Of a stretch of 64,000 nt of DNA, positions 1 to 8,623 are shown piece after piece. Both the position numbers and the translations under genes were made by a program. Origin of the DNA: Bacillus mycoides (GTDB taxonomy: Bacteria; Bacillota; Bacilli; Bacillales; Bacillaceae_G); NCBI RefSeq assembly GCF_018742245.1, contig NZ_CP036132.1, positions 2,847,001 to 2,911,000 on the forward strand, written 5' to 3'. The notes under the pieces are model-generated. The model searched no databases. It was not told the DNA's origin and saw only the letters and a list, made by a program, of their open reading frames with translations. The number at the start of each line of letters is the position of its first letter. The stretch's first letter is position 1.

Positions 1-731
1 AGGTATAACCAATTACGAATTGCGTTACAATTTTGAGCCGCAATAATATCATTCGGCTTACATGTTTTCGGATACACATAACTAATATTTGGTGCTGGAC
101 CAATTTTCGCATCAGATATCATCTTGTGACATAAGTTTGTTACCTTTGCCTCCGCTAAAAGCATATGATGATTTTGCTGATATAGCTCTTTTTGAGATAC
201 TATCGATGTCCCAACAGCCTGTCCATGTAATATCATCATGTTCTGTTCATTAATTGTTAACCAATTCTTAACCCGATCTCCAAAACGTTCAAAAAGGATT
301 TCGCAATATGTAACAAAAGCATCGATGGTAGCACGGTTACTCCATCCACCCTTTTTCTCTAATTCATACGGTAAATCAAAATGATACATCGTTACTAACG
401 GTACGATATCATGCTTCAGCAATTCATCAATAAGATTGCTATAGAATGTAATACCTTTTTCATTCACTTCTCCCGTACCATTTGGAAGAATTCGAGTCCA
501 AGCTATTGAAAAACGATATACTTTTAGCCCTAATTCAGAAAAAAGCTTCACATCTTCTTTAAAATGATGATAATGATCACTACAAACTGTAAAATCTGAC
601 GTACCTTCAGGAATAACTTTCACATCTTGAACAGAAAGGCCTTTTCCATCTTCATTATAGGCTCCTTCTACTTGGTAAGCACTTGTGGAAGCTCCCCATA
701 AAAAGTCTTTTTTAAATGAACTATTGAGCAT
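1..731 (-). CDS. Glycoside hydrolase family 1, likely 6-phospho-beta-glucosidase (C-terminal part outside window)
   Basis: Only the first 243 codons are in the window; the gene runs off the left edge. The N-terminus carries the GH1 signature FLWGASTSAYQVEGA and, around residue 162, the acid/base glutamate in LTINEQN. GH1 enzymes next to PTS genes usually cleave phosphorylated beta-glucosides delivered by the transporter, so a cytoplasmic 6-phospho-beta-glucosidase is the most likely role. It is the last visible gene of the PTS operon, 49 bp after the IIA gene. The start has a good AAGGAAAGG ribosome binding site. A 6-phospho-beta-galactosidase cannot be excluded without the C-terminus. Confidence 0.9.
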   Translation of the reverse strand, partial: MLNSSFKKDFLWGASTSAYQVEGAYNEDGKGLSVQDVKVIPEGTSDFTVCSDHYHHFKEDVKLFSELGLKVYRFSIAWTRILPNGTGEVNEKGITFYSNLIDELLKHDIVPLVTMYHFDLPYELEKKGGWSNRATIDAFVTYCEILFERFGDRVKNWLTINEQNMMILHGQAVGTSIVSQKELYQQNHHMLLAEAKVTNLCHKMISDAKIGPAPNISYVYPKTCKPNDIIAAQNCNAIRNWLY

Positions 732-780
732 AATTTTTACCTTTCCTTTTCAAAAATAGTATTGTTATAGTTTGTTTATA

Positions 781-1101
781 TTAAACTTGTTTCACTAAAA
801 ATGTTTCATAAACGCTTATAAGCTCTTCTGCTATAATTTTAAATCCTTCTGCACTCATTAATTGATCTTCTGCATGTGCTAGTAATAAGCTAACTTCTAC
901 TTTTTCACCAGCCGCTTCTCTACTAATCAGTCCAGCATGCGCTCTATGGCCTTCAATAAAAGTTTCACTACCCTCATTCATTAATTGTCTCGCTTGTTCA
1001 AAGTTACCCATTTTTGCTTCTTGAATTGCTTCAATATATGAAGATCGTGCGCTACCTACTGTTGATATAATTTTAAATACTACTAATTCATTTTGTTCCA
1101 T
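781..1101 (-). CDS. PTS lactose/cellobiose-type IIA component
   Basis: A 106-residue all-helical protein of the usual length for the lactose/cellobiose IIA family. The conserved motif LLLAHAEDQLMSA (about residues 72-84) holds the phosphorylatable histidine that receives phosphate from HPr and passes it to IIB. It lies between the IIC gene and the GH1 gene. The ribosome binding site TTAGGAGA fits the ATG at 1101. A strong hairpin separates it from IIC upstream, so its dosage may differ from IIC. Substrate is not decided by the sequence; beta-glucosides such as cellobiose are the usual ones for this set. Confidence 0.93.
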   Translation of the reverse strand: MEQNELVVFKIISTVGSARSSYIEAIQEAKMGNFEQARQLMNEGSETFIEGHRAHAGLISREAAGEKVEVSLLLAHAEDQLMSAEGFKIIAEELISVYETFLVKQV

Positions 1102-1133
1102 AACGATTCTCCTAACATTTTTTTATTTTTATA

Positions 1134-1176
1134 AATCAAAAAACAATCAGTGGGGTTTCGTTCATCCCCACTGATT
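1134..1176 (-). terminator. Terminator-like hairpin inside the PTS operon (between IIC and IIA)
   Basis: Perfect 11-bp arms, AATCAGTGGGG (1145-1155) and CCCCACTGATT (1166-1176), are followed in the minus-strand direction by a G plus six T residues. By structure it is an intrinsic terminator or a partial attenuator that would lower IIA and GH1 expression relative to IIB-IIC. Confidence 0.75.
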
Positions 1177-1214
1177 ACTAGCCCACAACAATCGGGCTTT
1201 TGAGGGATACATTA

Positions 1215-2516
1215 TTATTGCTCAGTTGCTGCTTGTTGTTCTGCCTCATAAGCTTTCTTATCTCCCATTTTAAAGAACGGATAATATAGTAGAATTTGAG
1301 AGATAATAATTAATACCGTCATGATTAATAGTAACCAACCACCAGAAATATAACCTGCAAATGGTGCTGGTGTTACCCATGGCAATTCAATAAGTGGGTT
1401 AAAGGTAGATAAAATTCCCGTTATTTTAAGGAATACGATACAAATTAACCCGCCAACTATTGAAGATGCTACTAATGGAATAAAATATATTGGATTCAGA
1501 ACAAGCGGTAATCCAAATACAATCGGCTCATTAATATTAAAGATATTTGGAACGATACCGATTTTCCCAAGTGATTTATATTGCTGTGATTTCGCAAATA
1601 GTAGATTTATTGCTAAACCTAACGTATTTCCTGTCCCACCAATGGCAACTGCAAAATGCATTAAACTAAATCCTAAATAAGGAATTTCCGCAAAAGGTGT
1701 TCCTGAAGCGAAAGCTGTAATTGCTGCCGTAAATAACGGAGCTGTCGCACTATACCACACATTTATGATTGGTGCTGGATGTAAACCGAAGAACCAACAT
1801 AAATTCATAAAAGTAAAGATAGCAATAACTGACCATACAGACGATCCAATTACTTTTACAGGTAACGAGATTACTTGACTTACAAAGTTAAAAATATTTT
1901 CATATGGAGTATAGCCAAATATTACTCTAATAAAGAAGATAAGCGTGAAAATGATGATTGAAATAAATACTGGATTAATCGCCTCAGCTACCATAGGTGG
2001 TACCGATTCTGGTAATTTCACTCCAATATTTCTTCTTTTTAATGCACAGTACAATTTACCGGTGAACACGCCGACAAACATGGCAACGAATATTCCATCA
2101 CTACCTAAATACTGATTTAAAATAGCTGGAATTTGTTCTTCTCCAACCTTAATTGACATTGGCATTAAGCATAAGAAACTACCTAATGCTATAACAGCAG
2201 CTGTCATTCCGTTCATGCCTTCTTCTTTCACATAAGAATAAGCGATAATGACAACCATATATACTGCTAACAAGCTAAGTGTCGCACTAATCATGTCTTG
2301 CATGTGCGTATATAAACCAATTTGAATTAAAAATTCTTTCCACCCTTTAAATGGTAAGTTACCTAAAATAGCAAACAATGTAACACCGATCGTAACAGGA
2401 ATCGTCATCATCATCCCTGATGTAATAGCATTAACTACTTTACTATTTCCGAGATAATTTGTTAGTGGTGTGATGATTCGTTCTAATCCGTTTCTTATCC
2501 CTTCTAACAGCTTCAT
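1215..2516 (-). CDS. PTS cellobiose-type IIC permease
   Basis: Membrane permease of the PTS lactose/cellobiose family, about 433 residues with roughly ten hydrophobic segments. Typical IIC features are the N-terminal KVVNAITSGMMMTIPVTIG segment and the FNINEPIVFGLPLVLNP motif near residue 330, where the conserved NEP(I/V)xFG stretch contributes to substrate binding. It works with the separate IIA (781-1101) and IIB (4756-5058) proteins to import and phosphorylate a beta-glucoside. The ATG at 2516 is preferred over an upstream TTG because GGAGG sits 5-6 bases before it. Confidence 0.93.
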   Translation of the reverse strand: MKLLEGIRNGLERIITPLTNYLGNSKVVNAITSGMMMTIPVTIGVTLFAILGNLPFKGWKEFLIQIGLYTHMQDMISATLSLLAVYMVVIIAYSYVKEEGMNGMTAAVIALGSFLCLMPMSIKVGEEQIPAILNQYLGSDGIFVAMFVGVFTGKLYCALKRRNIGVKLPESVPPMVAEAINPVFISIIIFTLIFFIRVIFGYTPYENIFNFVSQVISLPVKVIGSSVWSVIAIFTFMNLCWFFGLHPAPIINVWYSATAPLFTAAITAFASGTPFAEIPYLGFSLMHFAVAIGGTGNTLGLAINLLFAKSQQYKSLGKIGIVPNIFNINEPIVFGLPLVLNPIYFIPLVASSIVGGLICIVFLKITGILSTFNPLIELPWVTPAPFAGYISGGWLLLIMTVLIIISQILLYYPFFKMGDKKAYEAEQQAATEQ

Positions 2517-2549
2517 AATTACCTCCAACATTTCTGACTTTTAATTAAT

Positions 2550-3332
2550 TTACTTTTTTCCTTTTTCCACATAGCTCATATCATTTACAGATTGAACTTT
2601 ATATTTCCCATCTTTATATACAACTTTTGAAACACTTGCATTTCCTAACCCTTCTTCAACCTCATTTAAAGATTCAGGAGATATTGAATATAATAGATCC
2701 ATTAAAGATATACCATGTGATACAACAAGGACTTCACCGCCGCCATCTTCTGCTACTTCTTTTGCAATTTTATCAACTTCTTTTTTCATTCTCTTTGTGA
2801 CTGTTTCAGTATCTTCAGCCTGTTTACTCTTATCGATCTTCGCTGCAGTTTTTTGCATAATATCGATGTCGAAATTATTCATAAATTCTTCATAGCTCAT
2901 ATTATTATCTTGCGCCAATTTTTCCCGAAAAGTATGATTTAACTCCCCTTCAAACTCACCGAAACACACTTCACGCAAATTTTTACTTTGATTGATATTC
3001 ATATCTTTATTTCCACTTTGATCTAATACAATTTTCGCAGTTTCTATTGCACGTCCACTATCGCTACTATATGCCTTCTCAAACTTAACTTCTTTCAAAC
3101 CTTTTCCAAGGTACTCCGCTACTTCAACACCATCTTTTGTAAGTGGCGCATCCGCCCAACCTTGTACTCTATCAGTCGTATTTAACATCGTTTTCCCATG
3201 CCTTACCAAATAAAGTTCCACAGGTTTTTCTTCTTTTTTCTCTTTCACTTTTTGGTCTTCATTTGCTGAACATCCAAATAATGAAACTGTTAAAGAAGCT
3301 AACAAGCAAAGTGATACAATTTTTTTACTCAT
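2550..3332 (-). CDS. Histidine phosphatase (phosphoglycerate mutase-like) lipoprotein
   Basis: A 260-residue protein beginning with a lipoprotein signal peptide (lipobox LFGC, cysteine about residue 21), so it should be anchored on the outer face of the membrane. The mature part is a histidine phosphatase: LYLVRHGKT gives the nucleophilic histidine, SSDSGRAIETA the conserved arginine region, and VVSHG the second catalytic histidine. Usual family members are cytoplasmic mutases or phosphatases; an extracellular copy inside a PTS operon is unusual. It lies between the esterase and IIC genes. Its substrate is unknown; a sugar phosphate or surface phosphate ester is only an inference. Confidence 0.85.
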   Translation of the reverse strand: MSKKIVSLCLLASLTVSLFGCSANEDQKVKEKKEEKPVELYLVRHGKTMLNTTDRVQGWADAPLTKDGVEVAEYLGKGLKEVKFEKAYSSDSGRAIETAKIVLDQSGNKDMNINQSKNLREVCFGEFEGELNHTFREKLAQDNNMSYEEFMNNFDIDIMQKTAAKIDKSKQAEDTETVTKRMKKEVDKIAKEVAEDGGGEVLVVSHGISLMDLLYSISPESLNEVEEGLGNASVSKVVYKDGKYKVQSVNDMSYVEKGKK

Positions 3333-3420
3333 TATGAATTCTCCTTATGGGCTTATAAAAATATGCATGCACCACCTACATGAGTAGAATGCTATTTTTA
3401 TAATCAAGATATTTAAAAAA

Positions 3421-4671
3421 TTATTTTGACTGATTAAACAACCAATTTATCATCTCTTTATCCTGCAAAGCTGGTACCCAAGAGAAGTGTCCCATTGGTT
3501 TAACGATTCCAGTTGGATATTCTGTATATTTAACCAAAGAACCACCTAGTTCTTTAATAGCTTGTACAGCATCTCTGCTATATCTCACATCAACTAGCGG
3601 ATCATCTTCTGCATGGAAGACCCATATTGGCATATCTTTAATATCCTTGAATACTGAAGTATCTTGCATTGGTTCATATTCACCAACAAGCTTATTTCCC
3701 GGCAAATCTCCTATTCCACAAATCGGAACAGCAGCTGCGAAAAGATCCGGGTTCTTCTTAATAACATTCCAAGTCCCAATTCCACCATTGGACATACCAA
3801 CAACATATATGCGATTTTTATCAATATCATATTTATCGATGGTTTCTTTTAGTAAATTAAACATAGTAGTATAGTTCGGTTCCTCGGTCCAATATGCTGT
3901 AAGGGTTTCAGTTACTTCAACCTGAGGAGCTAACACATATGCAGGGTTTTTCTTTTGCTGTTCTGGATTAGCCCACGCTACAGCGCCCTCATTCCCTACG
4001 ACTTGCATATAGTTGTCATTGCCTCGTTCACCTGATCCATGTAAAAATAAGACTAATGGATATTTTTTGTTAGGCTCTTTTTTAGGCTCAAAAAGTCTAT
4101 ATTGCATTTTGCTTCCAGATGCATCTTGATATACTCCTTTTTTAAAATCATCTACAACAGGAGTAACTACATTTGAAATTTTATTTTTCTGTTCAGATGC
4201 TTTAAAAGTTGCACCTTCTTTTGTTTTAATTTCTTTCGTAAGAGTTAACTTATAATCTAAATTATCTCTCGTGCTTAAAAATTTTTCTTCATCAAATGTT
4301 GAGGTAGATGCATGTTTATCGTTTTCATCTAATTCGATTACAACGTATTGTCCATCTTTTGAAGCCTCTGATACCTCAGCTTTATTATTTGTATACACTT
4401 TATTTATTTTTCTATTTTGAGGTTTCCCATTCACTTCCACCTCAACTTTAAAACTATCTTTTGTTAATTTTGAGCTATCTATTGTATCTCCAAAGTCACA
4501 AACGACGGTAGCTCCTACTTCCCCATACGGAAGAACATTCGTTATAAGTGTTATATCTGAGTCTTTTAAAGCCTTACCTTTGCTTTCTGATGAACATCCT
4601 GAAAGTACCAAACCACCTGCCAAGCTCCCTATTACCATACATAAAATTGGAAATTTCTTTATCTTTTTCAG
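3421..4671 (-). CDS. Lipoprotein alpha/beta-hydrolase esterase with N-terminal Ig-like region
   Basis: About 416 residues. A lipobox (VLSGC) ends the signal peptide, an Ig-like region follows (to about residue 165), then a polyhydroxybutyrate-depolymerase/feruloyl-esterase-like hydrolase domain. Seen in the sequence are FLHGSGERGND (oxyanion region), VVGMSNGGIGTW (nucleophile serine), HAEDDPLVD (acid) and GHFSW (histidine). It would act outside the cell, perhaps removing acyl groups from plant-derived oligosaccharides before uptake by the PTS; that role is inference. The start is odd: in-frame ATGs at 4713 and 4704 lack a ribosome binding site, whereas GGGAGG lies 7 bases before a CTG at 4671 that begins a textbook signal peptide. 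Confidence 0.82.
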   Translation of the reverse strand: MKKIKKFPILCMVIGSLAGGLVLSGCSSESKGKALKDSDITLITNVLPYGEVGATVVCDFGDTIDSSKLTKDSFKVEVEVNGKPQNRKINKVYTNNKAEVSEASKDGQYVVIELDENDKHASTSTFDEEKFLSTRDNLDYKLTLTKEIKTKEGATFKASEQKNKISNVVTPVVDDFKKGVYQDASGSKMQYRLFEPKKEPNKKYPLVLFLHGSGERGNDNYMQVVGNEGAVAWANPEQQKKNPAYVLAPQVEVTETLTAYWTEEPNYTTMFNLLKETIDKYDIDKNRIYVVGMSNGGIGTWNVIKKNPDLFAAAVPICGIGDLPGNKLVGEYEPMQDTSVFKDIKDMPIWVFHAEDDPLVDVRYSRDAVQAIKELGGSLVKYTEYPTGIVKPMGHFSWVPALQDKEMINWLFNQSK

Positions 4672-4755
4672 ACGATGACCTCCCTCAAAATATGTACTTT
4701 TCATAACTGACATAAATCGTATAAAGCTCGTTAATCGTTCCCAATGCAGAAACTT

Positions 4756-5058
4756 TTAATCACCTAAAATGGTTTTCACTCGTTCAATTACTTTTTTCCC
4801 ATCTAACATGCCGTAAGCTGCCATATCAATTACTTCAATATGCTTTTCTGGCAATTGTTTTTTCACATTATTTAATGCATATCGAACTTGTGGTCCTAAT
4901 AAAATCACATCAGCTGCTGGGCCAACATTTTGTGCTTCCGCTAATGCATAAGCATTAATCTCACAGTTATAACCTGTCGATTCTGCAAACCCTTTCATTT
5001 TGTTCATTAACATACTTGTAGACATACCTGCATTACATAAAAGTACGATATTTCTCAT
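4756..5058 (-). CDS. PTS lactose/cellobiose-type IIB component
   Basis: A 100-residue IIB protein. The N-terminal strand-loop IVLLCNAGMSTSMLM contains the phosphorylated cysteine of the lactose/cellobiose IIB family (about residue 8). It takes phosphate from IIA and gives it to the sugar carried by IIC. It is the first gene of the PTS operon and lies behind its own promoter and cre site. The ATG at 5058 is chosen because GGAGG lies 8 bases upstream; a TTG 15 bases earlier would overlap that site. Confidence 0.93.
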   Translation of the reverse strand: MRNIVLLCNAGMSTSMLMNKMKGFAESTGYNCEINAYALAEAQNVGPAADVILLGPQVRYALNNVKKQLPEKHIEVIDMAAYGMLDGKKVIERVKTILGD

Positions 5059-5107
5059 ATTAAAAACCTCCAATATTTATTTTAAGTGCTTTGCATACTC
5101 TTATTTC

Positions 5108-5162
5108 TGCAAGCGCTTTCTTGATAAGTTCAATATAAACTATGGTCTAAGACTAGGGTCAA
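5108..5162 (-). promoter_or_regulatory. PTS operon promoter with MerR-type spacing and a cre-like site
   Basis: On the minus strand TTGACC (5162-5157) is a good -35. A -10 can be read as TATATT with a 19-bp spacer, typical of MerR-activated promoters, or as TTTATA with 17 bp. An imperfect dyad, ACTATGGTC-taa-GACTAGGGT, fills the spacer. AGAAAGCGCTTGCA (5121-5108) matches the cre consensus with two mismatches and sits near the expected transcription start, so CcpA repression is likely. Activation by the neighbouring MerR protein is inference. Confidence 0.55.
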
Positions 5163-5232
5163 TAGCTTAATTAAATTAATTCATTTATTCTGTATAAACT
5201 TAACTGAACACCGTGTAAAAATCCTTTTGTTT

Positions 5233-5286
5233 CAAAAAAAAGTGCATGCAATTGTAGACTGTGTCTAACAATTACATGCACTTTTT
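5233..5286. terminator. Bidirectional terminator between MerR and the PTS operon
   Basis: Long hairpin with arms around 5241-5258 and 5264-5282 (core GTGCATG/CATGCAC), flanked by eight A residues on the left and five T residues on the right, so it works on either strand. It ends the merR transcript and makes the PTS operon depend on its own promoter. Confidence 0.8.
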
Positions 5287-5316
5287 CATTTCGTTCTCTA
5301 CTTCACATTTACGAGG

Positions 5317-6138
5317 TCACCTTGCATTATTTGATTTAATAATAGGAATCATAATAATATAATGTTCAACTGTTTTGTCTTGACTCTTTGTTTCACAAAC
5401 GTATCGACATAAAATATCCCCGTTAAGGGTGTATCCCCGTTCCTGCATAATATGTAGCGGTTCATCTAGTATCAACGATGATAACGGTTCATTCACGTCT
5501 TTTTCATATAAATAATTTAAGCACTCGCCCATATCTATTTGAATAACTGAATCATCCATAGGTAATTGACATTCTTTCACCTTTAATTCAGAAATAGCCA
5601 TTACCCAATAACTGTTATCTATATTTTTCATTTTATATTCTTCAAGCGGAATACATAATGCTGGAGAAACTGTTGGCAAGAAATTTAACCATGTTTTTAA
5701 TAGAGGATTTACACATAACGTTCCTTCACTTAAATGAACATGTTTGAGAAAATAATAAGTCTCAGCTTGTTTTATAACCCATCGCTTATCTTCTTGTTTA
5801 TATTCTTGTAATAAGTTCATAAATTCATTTATTTGCTTTGTTTCTAACTCTAACTGTTTTATAGCTTCATTTTTTTCAGCTATTTTATCATTACATTTTT
5901 TCATTATGTCATCATATTCTAAACCGTTAAAAACCGATCCAATTTCCTTAACATGAAATCCCATTTGTCTAAAACTTCTAATTGCTAAAAATACTCCAAA
6001 ATCCTCATATGTATAAAATCTAAAACCGTTATCTTTGTCTTTTTGTGGTTTTAGGAATCCTTTCTTTTCATAAAACCGTAAAGCATCTATTGAAACTCCA
6101 AATTCCTTTCCTACTTCTCCTATTTTATATTTCTTCAT
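5317..6138 (-). CDS. MerR family transcriptional regulator with effector-binding domain
   Basis: About 273 residues. The N-terminal helix-turn-helix (YKIGEVGKEFGVSIDALRFYEKKGFL) is classic MerR, followed by a coiled-coil dimerisation helix (about residues 75-115) and a C-terminal region resembling the GyrI/BmrR-type effector domain. Its ligand is unknown. It stands directly upstream of the PTS operon on the same strand, separated by a terminator, and the operon promoter has MerR-like spacing, so it is the probable regulator. The ATG at 6138 is chosen because AAGGTGAT lies just before it. Confidence 0.85.
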   Translation of the reverse strand: MKKYKIGEVGKEFGVSIDALRFYEKKGFLKPQKDKDNGFRFYTYEDFGVFLAIRSFRQMGFHVKEIGSVFNGLEYDDIMKKCNDKIAEKNEAIKQLELETKQINEFMNLLQEYKQEDKRWVIKQAETYYFLKHVHLSEGTLCVNPLLKTWLNFLPTVSPALCIPLEEYKMKNIDNSYWVMAISELKVKECQLPMDDSVIQIDMGECLNYLYEKDVNEPLSSLILDEPLHIMQERGYTLNGDILCRYVCETKSQDKTVEHYIIMIPIIKSNNAR

Positions 6139-6213
6139 GTATATCACCTTCAAATCTATAATTCCTTTAAATACCTATATAGTGTAACAAGTTTTAAAAA
6201 ACAATTATATAAA

Positions 6214-6247
6214 AATAAAAAGAGATTTCATATCAAAGCGAAATCTC
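6214..6247 (-). terminator. Terminator after the PucR-type regulator
   Basis: Arms GAGATTTC (6222-6229) and GAAATCTC (6240-6247), followed on the minus strand by TTTTTATTTTTATA. It closes the 6289-8493 gene. Confidence 0.75.
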
Positions 6248-6288
6248 ACTTTATCAAAATAGAACATCACTGGAAATATAAACTTCTA

Positions 6289-8493
6289 TTACCCTACTAC
6301 TTCTCCATGCATATCATAAAGCTTTAATGCCATCATTAAATTAAATCTCACTTCCGCATGATTTAAATCAACTGAAATGAGTGACTCAATCTTTTCAAGC
6401 CTGTACAAGAGAGAACTTCGATGAATAAACAGTTCTTCTGCAGCACTTTTTACATTTCCATTGTTTTGTAAGAACACATGTAATGTATTATATAAATCAA
6501 TATTCTTCCCTTCTGAATATTCAATTAGCGGACCGATTTGTTTCTTAACAAAAAGATCTACAGCTGTTGAATGATTTAAATGATGTAAAATGGCATACGA
6601 CCCTAGATCTTCAAATAGTGCAAACCCCTGTTTGCGAAAGCGACTATCTAAAATATTTAAAGTCTGTATAGCTTGCTGATAACTAATATAATAGTCTTCC
6701 AAATGTTTTGTAATACCACCAATCCCTAATAAAACACGACAGCCTATAGGCGATGAGCTTATCCATTTTTCGATGCTATAAAACATCGATGCCCAAAATG
6801 TATCAGCGCCCTTTTTCTGGTTTTCAATAGGAACAATTAAAAGTTGTTCATCATTATGAGAAACTGCTAAAATGCCTGCCCCGAGTTCTGGAAGACGGTT
6901 CTTAATCAAGTCCCATATAAGTGACTTTTTCGCTTGTTGTTCGAGTAAGTTTCCTTTCTTTAATTCTTTCTCATCGAGTGAAATTGATACTACAGCGATT
7001 CGATGTTTTTTGAAAAGATTCCACTGATACAAGTTGGCATATTGCAAAATGTTATCTCGATCCTCAATTTTTTCAGTTAATAATTTACTAATAAAACTGT
7101 CTTTCATTTGTTCTTTCGTATCTAGAACGAGCTTTTGTTTAATAAACTGGATGGAGCATATATTTCGGGCTAAATCAACCGTTAATTGATCAAATTCATC
7201 CATCCCTCCACTAGATCTTCGTACCGCTAAATATCCTAAAAAATTACCGCCCCCATTAATAATCCAAAACGAAAAACAATAATCACTATTATCCGGATCA
7301 TTAATTTGGAAAGCATCAGTAAATCTTTGCTTTTTACGTTCTTCTCTTGCTAGTTCAGCTAAATGTCCTGCTAAGTGACTATCCTTTTCATCATTAAATG
7401 CTATTGGTTGCATAAATCTATCAAAAATAAATACTGTATCTTGAAACAGACTACCAAGCATTGTTGTTATACCTTCAAAATTATTATCATCGACCGTTTC
7501 TTTTAATAACGCTTGCTGATAATCTAATAGAAAATGAAGACGTTGCTTATGTTCTTTCTCGCCATTATATAATCTTGCATTATCTAGTATAGTGGCCAAA
7601 TGATTTGCAATCATTTCAAGTGATTTTGAATCTGCCTCCGTAAAAACCCCTTCACATTTCTTTTCAACGTGTAATACTCCAATCGGTTTCATATCAATAA
7701 TGATTGGGGCAGTAAACTGTTCACCACCAATCGTTTCAAAAAATGGAAAGTGCTCTTTTAATACATATTTATCCTCAACCATAATTTTGTATGGCTTTCT
7801 CATTTCTCCATATGATGGTGGTTGAAAAACAAAACAGTTTTCAGTCTCGTTATACAGGTAAATACATGCAAAATTCGAATTTGTTTCAATTCCCGCTTTA
7901 GAAGTTACTTCATATACATGCTTTTCTAACGGCACATCTAGTGACAGATTTTTGCTAATCCATCCAAAGCCTTCAATCTTTTTCAACTGCGACTCTTTTT
8001 GCCTTGCGACAGCTATTGCCACTGCTATATCTTTTCCGAACTCTTCAAATGATATTTCCATATCTAAAAGCGGGACATGACTTAAAAAGGCAACAATACA
8101 AAACCCAAAATGTTGTATATCATCTTTTAATGGAACAGTAAACCAAGTCTCCGCACCAGCACTTTGCAATGTTTCAGATAGAAGACACACTTCTGGTAAA
8201 TCTGCCGTTTGATCCGTTATGCTTTGATATTGTAGTTTGGAAGAACATTCATCAGCATGAAGAGGAAACGCTGAAGCTAAAGAAGTTAAACTCCCGCTCC
8301 ATGCTTTTGGCAAAAACTGTCCTCCTTCATTAAAAATTACAGCTACGAAATCACAATGTAATTCTGTGCAAAAGGAATGAGTTAAATACTGAAGTGCCTC
8401 TTCTTCCGTATCGATTTTAATAAGCTGGCGTGATGTATTTCGCAAATGATATTCTATTCTTTTCATTAATCTCTCTCTCTTATTACTAGACAC
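6289..8493 (-). CDS. PucR/CdaR-type transcriptional activator with GAF domains
   Basis: A 734-residue regulator. The N-terminal half looks like two GAF sensor domains (roughly 25-165 and 180-310); the C-terminus is the PucR-type helix-turn-helix (NGNVKSAAEELFIHRSSLLY, about 675-695), preceded by a GGDEF-like fold region (about 490-610) as in CdaR proteins. Such proteins activate catabolic or transport genes in response to small molecules. It lies directly downstream of the aromatic-acid-type MFS gene on the same strand, so that transporter is the likely target. The start is uncertain: GTG at 8493 follows GGGGG, ATG at 8466 has only a weak GAGAGA. Confidence 0.82.
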   Translation of the reverse strand: MSSNKRERLMKRIEYHLRNTSRQLIKIDTEEEALQYLTHSFCTELHCDFVAVIFNEGGQFLPKAWSGSLTSLASAFPLHADECSSKLQYQSITDQTADLPEVCLLSETLQSAGAETWFTVPLKDDIQHFGFCIVAFLSHVPLLDMEISFEEFGKDIAVAIAVARQKESQLKKIEGFGWISKNLSLDVPLEKHVYEVTSKAGIETNSNFACIYLYNETENCFVFQPPSYGEMRKPYKIMVEDKYVLKEHFPFFETIGGEQFTAPIIIDMKPIGVLHVEKKCEGVFTEADSKSLEMIANHLATILDNARLYNGEKEHKQRLHFLLDYQQALLKETVDDNNFEGITTMLGSLFQDTVFIFDRFMQPIAFNDEKDSHLAGHLAELAREERKKQRFTDAFQINDPDNSDYCFSFWIINGGGNFLGYLAVRRSSGGMDEFDQLTVDLARNICSIQFIKQKLVLDTKEQMKDSFISKLLTEKIEDRDNILQYANLYQWNLFKKHRIAVVSISLDEKELKKGNLLEQQAKKSLIWDLIKNRLPELGAGILAVSHNDEQLLIVPIENQKKGADTFWASMFYSIEKWISSSPIGCRVLLGIGGITKHLEDYYISYQQAIQTLNILDSRFRKQGFALFEDLGSYAILHHLNHSTAVDLFVKKQIGPLIEYSEGKNIDLYNTLHVFLQNNGNVKSAAEELFIHRSSLLYRLEKIESLISVDLNHAEVRFNLMMALKLYDMHGEVVG

Positions 8494-8623
8494 GCCCCAT
8501 CCCCCATTTCACCTTTTTTATCTATTGTATAAGAAACGCCACATAAAACAAAAGTAAATATTCTAATTATTCACTAAACAATTTCAAATCCCGAAGAAAT
8601 GTATCCCCGGGATTGATCATTCC

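Noticed and set aside
3143..3337. Plus-strand frame opposite the histidine phosphatase gene
   Set aside because: Antisense to a well-supported gene, no ribosome binding site.
8585..8615. Inverted repeat AATCCC/GGGATT after the MFS gene
   Set aside because: Short stem, long loop, no T-run; not convincing as a terminator.
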